From: Neisseria sp. DTU_2020_1000833_1_SI_GRL_NUU_006
GTDB taxonomy: Bacteria > Pseudomonadota > Gammaproteobacteria > Burkholderiales > Neisseriaceae
Reading direction: 5' to 3'
DNA length: 64,000 nucleotides
NCBI GenBank assembly: GCA_032388755.1
Contig: CP135593.1
Location: 620,001-684,000 of the forward strand
The notes below the pieces were generated by a model that was not told the origin of the DNA, ran no database searches, and saw only the letters and a program-made list of their open reading frames with translations. Each line of letters opens with the position of its first letter. Position 1 is the first letter of the stretch. This document shows positions 16,480-23,236 of the stretch, in pieces. Both the position numbers and the translations under genes were made by a program.

Positions 16480-17005
16480 TGGGGCCAATACACATGAGTG
16501 CAACCACCTGTTGCCTTTGTTGGAAGGCATTGCCGAAGGTACGACCGTCTATGCCGATAAAGGCTATGACAGTAAGGAAAACCGGCAACATCTAAAAGAG
16601 CATCAGTTGCTGGACGGCATTATGCGCAAAGCCCACCGCAACCGTCCGCTGACGGAAGCGCAAACCAAACGTAACCGCTATTTGTCGAAGACCCGTTATG
16701 CGGTCGAACAAAGCTTTGGTACGCTGCACCGTAAATTCCGCTACGCCCGGGCAGCCTATTTTGGTCTGCTCAAAGTGAGTGCGCAAAGTCATCTGAAAGC
16801 GATGTGTTTAAACCTGTTGAAAGCGGCTAACAGGCTAAGTGTGCCTGTTGCCGCCTAAAAGGCGGCCCGGATGCCTGATTATCGGGTATTCGGGGAGGAT
16901 TAAGGGGATATTTGGGTAAAATCAGGAGCAATTAGGGGCGGAAATAGACGAAAACCTGTGTTTGGGTTTCGGCTGTCGGGGGAAGGGCTTTTTTGCAAAG
17001 GTCTC
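16480..17005 (+). mobile_element. 3' remnant of an IS1106-like (IS5 family) insertion sequence
   Basis: The stretch starts inside the transposase gene and ends in TTTTGCAAAGGTCTC at 16991-17005, which matches the terminal inverted repeat (GAGACCTTTGCAAAA) I know from neisserial IS1106-type elements. The left end and the first two-thirds of the transposase are missing. Confidence 0.75.
16484..16858 (+). pseudogene. Truncated IS5-family transposase (C-terminal part)
   Basis: About 125 codons of a DDE transposase: 'VYADKGYDSKENRQHL' with a catalytic Asp, and 'RYAVEQSFGTLHRKFRYARA' holding the Y-R-E signature typical of IS5 transposases. There is no start codon or N-terminus; the open frame upstream merely runs through the end of cueR in another frame. 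Not functional. Confidence 0.85.
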
Positions 17006-17256
17006 AATTTGCTATTAAAAAATAATATTCTGGCGTTGAGTTATCAGTCATAGAATTAAGTGCTTTTAGGCAGATTAGATTGATTTAGGTATTGCTATTG
17101 AAATCCGAATCTTCGGACCTCTTTTTAACTTTGCAGCAAAGCCAAAGAATACTTCATCATTTCCTATTGGGAAATTATATTGTTCATAAATTGAGATTTA
17201 TTGCTTAATCATTTATCCGTACAATCCACCTCATCAAATATTTTAAGGAGGCAATG
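17006..17256. other. Intergenic stretch without recognised genes
   Basis: A+T-rich sequence between the IS end and the dioxygenase gene. I see no ORF of note; it must hold the promoter of the next gene, but no convincing -35/-10 pair stands out. Confidence 0.5.
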
Positions 17257-18042
17257 ATGAAAAAAATGCCTGTATTGTTTGTTGGGCATGGTAGTCCGAT
17301 GAATGTGTTGGATAAGGAAAATCCTTTCGACCAAAATCTCAGCCTGATTACGCAAAAGTTTGCCAAACCCAAAGCGATTTTGATGATTTCGGCGCATTGG
17401 TACAGCGGACGTTTGCAGGTTACATCGGGTGAACATCCTGAAATGATTTACGATTTTTACGGATTTCCTGAAGAACTGAGCCAAGTGCAGTATCCGGCGC
17501 CCGGTTCGCCCGAATTGGCGGAGCAGGTGCGCTCGTTATTGCAGCCGGAGAATGTCGGGCTGAATCCGATGCGCGGTTTTGATCACGGTGCGTGGGCGGT
17601 GTTGAAATTTCTGTATCCCGATGCCGATATTCCTGTGGTACAACTCAGCCTTAACCGTTTGCAGTCGGCGGAATGGCATTTCAATTTGGCGAAAAAATTA
17701 TCCGCCTTGCGCGAACAGGGTGTGTTGATTATCGGCAGCGGCAATATTATCCATAATCTGAGCGTGATGAGCAGGGCGCATATCAATCAAATCGGCGCGA
17801 GTTATGATTGGGCGTTTGCGTTCCGTGAAGCGGTCAATCAGGCGATTGTCGAGCGGGATGACGACACTTTGATTCATTACGAACGGCTGGGCGAAAAGGC
17901 GATGCTCTCCGTGCCGACGCCGGAACATTATCTGCCTTTTCTTTGCATCATGGCATTGCGCGAACCGGATGATGCCATTACGTTTTTCAACGACAACCTT
18001 GTCGCAGGTTCGCTCAGTATGACTTCGCTTTTAGTGGGGTAA
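17257..18042 (+). CDS. ygiD: 4,5-DOPA extradiol dioxygenase (YgiD/LigB type)
   Basis: Ring-cleaving, metal-dependent dioxygenase family. 261 residues. Likely metal/catalytic His residues lie in 'FVGHGSPMN' (N-terminus), 'ISAHWYSG' near 50, 'GFDHGAWAVL' near 110 and 'NIIHNL' near 165, and 'HYLPFL' near 225. AAGGAGG precedes two adjacent ATG codons (17254, 17257); spacing favours the second. The natural substrate in Neisseria is unknown. The next gene starts five bases after the stop, so both probably form one operon. Confidence 0.88.
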   Translation: MKKMPVLFVGHGSPMNVLDKENPFDQNLSLITQKFAKPKAILMISAHWYSGRLQVTSGEHPEMIYDFYGFPEELSQVQYPAPGSPELAEQVRSLLQPENVGLNPMRGFDHGAWAVLKFLYPDADIPVVQLSLNRLQSAEWHFNLAKKLSALREQGVLIIGSGNIIHNLSVMSRAHINQIGASYDWAFAFREAVNQAIVERDDDTLIHYERLGEKAMLSVPTPEHYLPFLCIMALREPDDAITFFNDNLVAGSLSMTSLLVG

Positions 18043-18047
18043 AAAAT

Positions 18048-18629
18048 ATGGCAGCGCAAAAGATTCTTTATTTGTTTGATCCGCTTTGCGGATGGTGTTA
18101 TTCCGTTTCAGACGGCATTTCAAAATTGGCGCAAACTGCTGATGTCAAACTTGTTCCGACAGGCTTATTTTGCCGCGACAAAATCATGTTGCCCGATTGG
18201 GCGGAACATGCTTGGGAAAACGACCGGCGCATCGCCAAGCTCGCAGGGCTGCCGTTTAGCGAAAATTATCGCAAAAACATTTTGCAGCAGCCGACCAATT
18301 TCAATTCTTTCGCCTTGGTGCAGGCTTTAACGGCGGTGCAAACTACCGAGCCTGCTCGCGAACCGGAAGCCTTGCGTGCTTTTCAAAAAGCACGTTACGA
18401 AGAAGGTTTGGATACGGCAAAATTGGATGTATTGGCAGATGTTTTATGCCAAATCGGCTGTCAGCAAGCGGTTGGGATTTTAAAAGATCGTGCAATCGAA
18501 CAGCTTGCCAAACAGCGTATTGCTGATGGTGCCAATCTTGCGCAACAGTTTGGTGTCAGCGGTGTGCCGTTTGTGGTGGAAGAAACCGGGCAAGGTTGGA
18601 GGCAAATCCGTACGGAAAGCTTGTGGTAA
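18048..18629 (+). CDS. DsbA-family thiol oxidoreductase-like protein
   Basis: 193 residues, no signal peptide, so probably cytoplasmic. The N-terminal thioredoxin-fold strand ends in 'FDPLCGWCYSVSDGI', a CxxC redox site, and the cis-Pro loop is 'SGVPFVV' near residue 168. The helical insertion between them is as in FrnE/DsbA-like proteins. Follows the dioxygenase by five bases. It contains an AT-type uptake sequence (18107-18118, complement of ATGCCGTCTGAA), the dialect of N. meningitidis and N. gonorrhoeae, not that of this genome. Confidence 0.82.
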   Translation: MAAQKILYLFDPLCGWCYSVSDGISKLAQTADVKLVPTGLFCRDKIMLPDWAEHAWENDRRIAKLAGLPFSENYRKNILQQPTNFNSFALVQALTAVQTTEPAREPEALRAFQKARYEEGLDTAKLDVLADVLCQIGCQQAVGILKDRAIEQLAKQRIADGANLAQQFGVSGVPFVVEETGQGWRQIRTESLW

Positions 18630-18634
18630 AAGGA

Positions 18635-18655
18635 AGGGGCGAAAGCCCCTTTTTT
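18635..18655 (+). terminator. Rho-independent terminator
   Basis: AGGGGC-GAAA-GCCCCT followed by TTTTT, six bases after the DsbA-like stop; a classic GNRA-looped terminator. Confidence 0.85.
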
Positions 18656-18942
18656 GCGGTTGCTTAACTGACAATGATTGAAAAAGCCAGGGTTGCTGAC
18701 ATAGGCTAAGTGTGAAAGCAGCCTGCGTTTCAATAAAAAAGGAAGGGGCAGGGGCTGTTTTTTGTTTTTCAGACGACCTGTTTGACGACCTGTTTTTAGA
18801 TGATATTTTGAAGGATCGGGTTAGATTTGACAGTTGAAGCGGTTCGGGAGATGAAGAGCATTTCTGAATGCGTAAATACTAAGGTCGTCTGAAAGCCCGA
18901 TTCAGGTTTTCAGACGACCTTTTCCCCTTCATCCGAGTAGAC
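18656..18942. other. Intergenic stretch with uptake sequences
   Basis: No ORF supported. Contains degenerate uptake-sequence pieces around 18765-18800 and the inverted pair at 18881-18923. Confidence 0.6.
18881..18923. terminator. Inverted uptake-sequence pair after pyrD
   Basis: AAGGTCGTCTGAAA and TTTCAGACGACCTT with a 12-base loop, 20 bases past the pyrD stop on the minus strand. Confidence 0.82.
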
Positions 18943-19878
18943 TTACCCCAGATATTTCAGTTTGCCTTTGAAGTCTTCGAGCGTCTCGTAGCCTTTTTGT
19001 ACCATGATGGCTTTCAAGCCAAGCGAAACGCGTTCGAAAACTTCGACGCCTTGTTGATGCAGTGCCGTGCCTATTTGTACCATGCTCGCGCCGCACAAGA
19101 TATGTTCAAACGCATCGCGACCGGTATAAACGCCGCCTGTACCGATGATTTGGATGGACGGATTCAATCTTTGGTAGAACGCGTGGACGTTGGCAAGCGC
19201 GGTCGGTTTGATGTATTCGCCGCCTATGCCGCCGAAGCCGTTTTTAGGCCGGATCACGACGGATTCGTCTTCGATATACATGCCGTTGCCGATGGAATTG
19301 ACGCAGTTGACGAATTTCAGCGGATGGCGGTTGAACACTTCCGCCGCTTGGTCGAAATGGACGATGTCGAAATACGGCGGCAGTTTGATGCCCAAGGGCT
19401 TGTCGAAATAGCCGAAGGCTTCGCCCAAAATCCGCTCGGTCGTTTCAAAATCGTAGGCGATTTGCGGCTTGCCGGGGACGTTCGGGCAGGAAAGGTTGAG
19501 TTCGGTAATGCCTTTAAAACCGCTGTTTTGCACTTTTTTCAACAGCGTGTGTGTTTCATCGGGCGACATACCGACCAGCGAGAGGAAAAATGTCCGTTCG
19601 GGCTGCGATTCTTGAAGGCTCAGCAAATAATCCAGATAGTAATCAATGCCTTGATTCGGCAAACCCATGGAATTGATGCTGCCCAGCGGTACATCGCGGT
19701 AACGCGGCTCGGGATTGCCCGCACGCGCTTCCAGCGTCGCCGTTTTGGTGACGAAGCTGCCCGCGGCGGATTGCCTGACTTCTTCCAATTCTTCTACGGT
19801 CATACACGCCACGCCTGCGGCGTTCATCAGACAGTTGTCAAAAGAAAAACCGGCGATTTGCGTTCTCAATGACGGCAT
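18943..19878 (-). CDS. pyrD: Dihydroorotate dehydrogenase, class 1A (fumarate-type)
   Basis: Oxidises dihydroorotate to orotate in pyrimidine synthesis. 311 residues with no N-terminal membrane helix, so not the class 2 quinone enzyme usual in Neisseria and other Gram-negatives. It tracks the Lactococcus PyrDA type closely: 'SINSMGLPNQGIDYYLDY', 'ITELNLSCPNVPGKPQ' with the active-site Cys of class 1, 'GIKLPPYFD', 'NSIGNGMYI', 'GFGGIGG' and 'IIGTGGVYTGRDAFEH'. Class 1A enzymes are cytosolic and use fumarate. Base composition is like its neighbours, so any transfer is old. It stands alone between hairpins. Confidence 0.9.
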   Translation of the reverse strand: MPSLRTQIAGFSFDNCLMNAAGVACMTVEELEEVRQSAAGSFVTKTATLEARAGNPEPRYRDVPLGSINSMGLPNQGIDYYLDYLLSLQESQPERTFFLSLVGMSPDETHTLLKKVQNSGFKGITELNLSCPNVPGKPQIAYDFETTERILGEAFGYFDKPLGIKLPPYFDIVHFDQAAEVFNRHPLKFVNCVNSIGNGMYIEDESVVIRPKNGFGGIGGEYIKPTALANVHAFYQRLNPSIQIIGTGGVYTGRDAFEHILCGASMVQIGTALHQQGVEVFERVSLGLKAIMVQKGYETLEDFKGKLKYLG

Positions 19879-20012
19879 ATCCTGCTCCTTTCCCTTGAAA
19901 AATCAATTTGTTTGCGAAGCGTAACACGAATAGTCGGCAAAATTTTTAACAAACATCAAATGACAGACAATGTAGGGAAATGTTGTTTTATATGATGAAG
20001 GAAAGGTGCAAA

Positions 20013-20057
20013 AAAGGTCGTCTGAAAACCTGTTTTGTTTGTCTTCAGACGACCTTT
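20013..20057. terminator. Inverted uptake-sequence pair
   Basis: AAAGGTCGTCTGAA and TTCAGACGACCTTT, 17-base loop, between pyrD upstream sequence and the argD 3' end. Confidence 0.8.
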
Positions 20058-20129
20058 AATGTAAATAAGCCATGGTGATTGAAAAATTTTTGAAATCACC
20101 AAGAAAGCCTTGGTTCATAATTTCTTAAA

Positions 20130-21311
20130 TCAGGCTATCCATTCAGTTAATGCAGCCTCCAAGCGTTTCAGCCCTTCCGCCATATCTTCATCGTTTAGCA
20201 GCAGGCTGGGGGCGAAGCGCACGACGTCGGCTCCGGCAACCAATACCATCAGGCCGTGTTTCAATGCAGCGGCGGTAATTTCCGAAGCGCGGCCTTTGTA
20301 TTTGTCCGCCAACACACAGCCGATGAGCAGCCCCATACCGCGGACCTCTTTAAACACGCCGGTTTTCTCGCCCAATTCCCGCAGGGTCGTCTGAAATTTT
20401 TGTCCTTGTTTTTCAACATGAGCTAAGGTTTCCGGCGCGTTGATAATGTCGAACGCACGACTACCAACGGCGCACGCCATCGGATTGCCGCCGAAAGTAG
20501 AACCGTGCGTCCCCGGTCCGAAGGTCGGCGCGATTTTGTCAGTGGTCAGAATCGCGCCGATAGGGAAGCCGCCGCCCAATGCTTTGGCGGAGCTGATGAT
20601 GTCGGGCGTAATGCCGTAATGCTCGTAGGCAAACAGTTTGCCCGTATGCCCCATACCGGTTTGCACTTCGTCCAAAATCAGCAATGCGCCGTGTTCGTCG
20701 CACAAACGGCGCGCGGCTTGCAGATATTCCTGCGTGGCAGGCAGGATGCCGCTTTCGCCTTGAATCGGCTCGATGATTACGGCGCAAGTGTTTTCGTTGA
20801 TGGCAGCTTCCAATGCGGCAATATCGTTGAACGGAACATGGGTAATGCCTTGCGGCAGCGGCGCATAGTCTTTGCTGTATTTGGGCTGGCCGCCGACAGA
20901 GACGGTAAACAGCGTTCGTCCGTGGAAGCTGTTCAGGCAGGAGATGATTTCGGTTTTGTGTTCACCAAAATGATCGCGTCCGTATTTTCGTGCCAGTTTC
21001 AGCGCGGCTTCGTTGGCTTCAGCGCCGGAATTGCAGAAAAACACTTTGTCGGCAAAGGTATGCTCTACCAGCTTTTGCGCCAATTCCTGCGCGGGTTTGG
21101 TGGTGTAGATATTGGAAATATGCCACAATTTTTGCGACTGCTCCGCCAGCGCGGCAATCAAATCGGGATGGCAGTGTCCCAACGCGTTGACCGCAATGCC
21201 ACCCGACAAGTCGATGTATTCACGGCCTTCGGTATCCCAGACGCGGCTGCCGAGAGCGCGTTCGGGAATCATGGGGGCGAATGAAAAATTGGGGGTCAGG
21301 TAGTTTTGCAT
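20130..21311 (-). CDS. argD: Acetylornithine aminotransferase
   Basis: PLP-dependent class III aminotransferase, 393 residues, full length. Visible: 'GGIAVNALGHCHPDL' near 37, 'NSGAEANEAALKLAR' near 95, 'SFHGRTLFTVSVGGQPKYS' near 128, 'LILDEVQTGMGHTG' with the PLP-ring Asp, and the Schiff-base Lys in 'SSAKALGGGFPIG' near 240. ArgD acts in arginine synthesis and may also serve as succinyl-diaminopimelate aminotransferase. No other arg genes adjacent. Confidence 0.9.
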   Translation of the reverse strand: MQNYLTPNFSFAPMIPERALGSRVWDTEGREYIDLSGGIAVNALGHCHPDLIAALAEQSQKLWHISNIYTTKPAQELAQKLVEHTFADKVFFCNSGAEANEAALKLARKYGRDHFGEHKTEIISCLNSFHGRTLFTVSVGGQPKYSKDYAPLPQGITHVPFNDIAALEAAINENTCAVIIEPIQGESGILPATQEYLQAARRLCDEHGALLILDEVQTGMGHTGKLFAYEHYGITPDIISSAKALGGGFPIGAILTTDKIAPTFGPGTHGSTFGGNPMACAVGSRAFDIINAPETLAHVEKQGQKFQTTLRELGEKTGVFKEVRGMGLLIGCVLADKYKGRASEITAAALKHGLMVLVAGADVVRFAPSLLLNDEDMAEGLKRLEAALTEWIA

Positions 21312-21459
21312 CCGATTTCCTTTGCAGTGGATGATTTATTGAAAATAATCGGGGATTATGCGCCGCCTGAAACAAAGCTTCAAGCAGGAATGGGCGGGAC
21401 GCAATGAAAGTAGAAATTTCGGCTACAATATGGATTTTACCGACCGTAGAAAGAAGATT

Positions 21460-21798
21460 ATGAACATCCTGCCTTATCAGACTGAAATTGCCGAGCGTAT
21501 GCTGGTTGGCACCGAAGGCGAAACCATTCATCCCGACGCGCAATTTGTTCAAACGGCCAACGGCTATTGGATAGCTTGGCACGAGGGCGATGCAGCCCTG
21601 CTGGCTCCCGATACGCCACCCGATATTCCGTGTTTTTGGGTAGAAGGGGCGCAAAGTTTGGAAGAGTTGGTCGAATTGGTCGAAAACGGTGAGTTTGACG
21701 AAATAGAAGAGTTTGACGGCGACGATGACGCGTGGCACGAACACGCGGCAGGCTGTGATGGCGGGCATGACGGTCATTGCGGATGTCCGCATTCATGA
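21460..21798 (+). CDS. Acidic small protein with His/Cys-rich C-terminus, unknown function
   Basis: I do not recognise a named family. 112 residues from the ATG at 21460; in-frame ATGs at 21430 and 21358 are alternatives. Residues 65-92 are very acidic ('ELVENGEFDEIEEFDGDDD'); the last 20 residues contain five His and three Cys ('HEHAAGCDGGHDGHCGCPH'), suggesting a metal-binding tail. No signal peptide. Its stop overlaps the start of the next gene as ATGA, so the two are coupled. A role in metal handling with the lipoprotein is inference only. Confidence 0.7.
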   Translation: MNILPYQTEIAERMLVGTEGETIHPDAQFVQTANGYWIAWHEGDAALLAPDTPPDIPCFWVEGAQSLEELVELVENGEFDEIEEFDGDDDAWHEHAAGCDGGHDGHCGCPHS

Positions 21799-22109
21799 AA
21801 ATGAAGATGAAAACCTTGCTTCTGCCTTTGGTCCGCCTGGCGCTGAACGGCTGCGTCGTCAGGGCGGCAGTCGATTTGGCGGCAACGACCGTCATGACGG
21901 CGGGCAAGGTTGTCGTCAAAGGTACGGGCGCAGTTATTGATGCCGTCATTCCCGACAGAGATAAAAAGAAAGACAAAGAAAAGGATAAAGGTAAAAACCG
22001 CCATCCTGTTTCAGACGACGGTGTGTATCCGGGTTCTTATCCGCCTGCATCGGAAGAGGGCGGTTACTCTGTTCCGCAAGATTCAGGATATTCGGACAGG
22101 GGATGGTAA
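21795..22109 (+). CDS. Small neisserial lipoprotein (NF038104-like)
   Basis: 104 residues. After a Lys/Met-rich start a short hydrophobic stretch leads to the lipobox 'LNGC', with Cys at 20, then a conserved-looking 'VVKGTGAVIDAVIPD', a strongly basic/acidic run ('DKKKDKEKDKGKN') and a Gly/Tyr/Pro-rich tail. Resembles a short lipoprotein seen across Neisseria; function unknown. Starts at 21795 by ATGA overlap with the preceding gene; ATGs at 21801 and 21807 are alternatives. The Asn before the Gly of the lipobox is less common than Ser or Ala. Confidence 0.72.
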   Translation: MKMKMKTLLLPLVRLALNGCVVRAAVDLAATTVMTAGKVVVKGTGAVIDAVIPDRDKKKDKEKDKGKNRHPVSDDGVYPGSYPPASEEGGYSVPQDSGYSDRGW

Positions 22110-22140
22110 GGACGGATGTCTTTTGTCCTTGCAACCATAT

Positions 22141-22201
22141 AAAAAGGTCGTCTGAAAGGTTTGAGCGCGACCCGCTCGACTCATTTTCAGACGACCTTTT
22201 T
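22141..22201. terminator. Inverted uptake-sequence pair with inner stem
   Basis: AAAAAGGTCGTCTGAAA and its complement, 26-base spacer that itself holds GAGCG...CGCTC. Lies between convergent genes. Confidence 0.82.
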
Positions 22202-22216
22202 GTTTGTGGGAAGGTT

Positions 22217-23017
22217 TTAATCCTTTAAAGCCTGCTTAGCGGCATTGCGGACTTTATCGGCAGCCGCTTCGATTTCGGATTGAGCAACTTCGGCAGCGGT
22301 TTGCGCCGGAGCGCGCGTTTGCGTTTGTGCGGCGCTTGCGGATTCAGTCGGTGCCGCAGCTTCAGGGGCTTGGAGCGACAGGCGCGCCAAAACAGTGCGC
22401 ACGCCGGTTACTTTGTCGCCGATGGCAACTTGTGCCTGCGCGTCAACCGGCAGATACATATCGACGCGCGAACCGAAGCGGATAAAGCCGTAGCGTTCGC
22501 CGCGCGCCAGTTTCTCGCCTGCTTTGGTGTAACACAAAATGCGGCGGGCAACCAAGCCTGCGACTTGGACGAAAGTGATTTCGCGGCCTGACGCAGTGGT
22601 CGCCAGTACGGCGTTGCGTTCGTTTTCGGTACTGGCTTTGTCCAAATCGGCGTTGAGGAATTTGCCTTTATTGTATTCGACGGCGGTTACGGTGCAGTCG
22701 GCAGGCGATTTTTGCGAGTGGACGTTGAAGACGTTCATGAACACGCTGATTTTCAACGCTTCGGTATCACGGTAAGGATCGCGCGCGCGCTCGACGACGA
22801 CGACGCGTCCGTCAACAGGGCTTAAAATCGCTTCGGGATCTTGCGGGATTTCGCGGGCGGGATCGCGGAAAAATTGCAGGGCAAATACGGTGAAAATCCA
22901 AAACGGTAGCGACCACCAGCCGCAGCAGGCAGACACCAGCAAACTCAATACCAAACCGCCGCCGATAAACGGCCAGCCCTCGCGGGCGATAATCGGGTGG
23001 GGGTACAGACGGTTCAT
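22217..23017 (-). CDS. psd: Phosphatidylserine decarboxylase
   Basis: Makes phosphatidylethanolamine. 266 residues with two hydrophobic N-terminal segments and the short (about 215-residue) psd core. The self-cleavage site is the Gly-Ser of 'IRFGSRVDMYLP' near 180, where Ser becomes the pyruvoyl group. Upstream: 'LSPVDGRVV' near 65 and 'HSQKSP' near 98. The last 55 residues form an Ala/Glu/Gln-rich tail not needed by the family. Monocistronic. Confidence 0.9.
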   Translation of the reverse strand: MNRLYPHPIIAREGWPFIGGGLVLSLLVSACCGWWSLPFWIFTVFALQFFRDPAREIPQDPEAILSPVDGRVVVVERARDPYRDTEALKISVFMNVFNVHSQKSPADCTVTAVEYNKGKFLNADLDKASTENERNAVLATTASGREITFVQVAGLVARRILCYTKAGEKLARGERYGFIRFGSRVDMYLPVDAQAQVAIGDKVTGVRTVLARLSLQAPEAAAPTESASAAQTQTRAPAQTAAEVAQSEIEAAADKVRNAAKQALKD

Positions 23018-23120
23018 AAATCAATCCTTTTCTATTCAAATTTTATTCAAATCGCCGCCATTATAACGGAATCCGATACGCTTTTAGCGGCTGCGCCCGT
23101 TTTTCGGACGGAATGCGAAA

Positions 23121-23166
23121 GAAGGTCGTCTGAAAACCTGTCTCCTCCGCTTTTCAGACGACCTTC
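23121..23166. terminator. Inverted uptake-sequence pair between psd and uvrA
   Basis: GAAGGTCGTCTGAAAA and its complement with a 14-base loop, in the divergent psd/uvrA intergenic region, so here it cannot terminate either neighbour. It lies 70 bases before the uvrA start. Confidence 0.75.
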
Positions 23167-23172
23167 CGCAAT

Positions 23173-23200
23173 CTGAAACCCAAGCGAAAAGTGTTACAAT
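23173..23200 (+). promoter_or_regulatory. Candidate promoter of uvrA
   Basis: CTGAAA, 16 bases, TACAAT (23195-23200), about 36 bases before the uvrA ATG. I see no clear LexA box, consistent with the absence of a classical SOS system in Neisseria. Confidence 0.35.
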
Positions 23201-23236
23201 AGCCGTTTTATTTTAGCCGCTTAAGACAGTCCGACC

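Noticed and set aside
16412..16858. 148-codon frame spanning the cueR end and the IS remnant
   Set aside because: The first codons are the wrong frame of cueR; only the part from about 16484 is transposase-like, so it is a fusion by accident.
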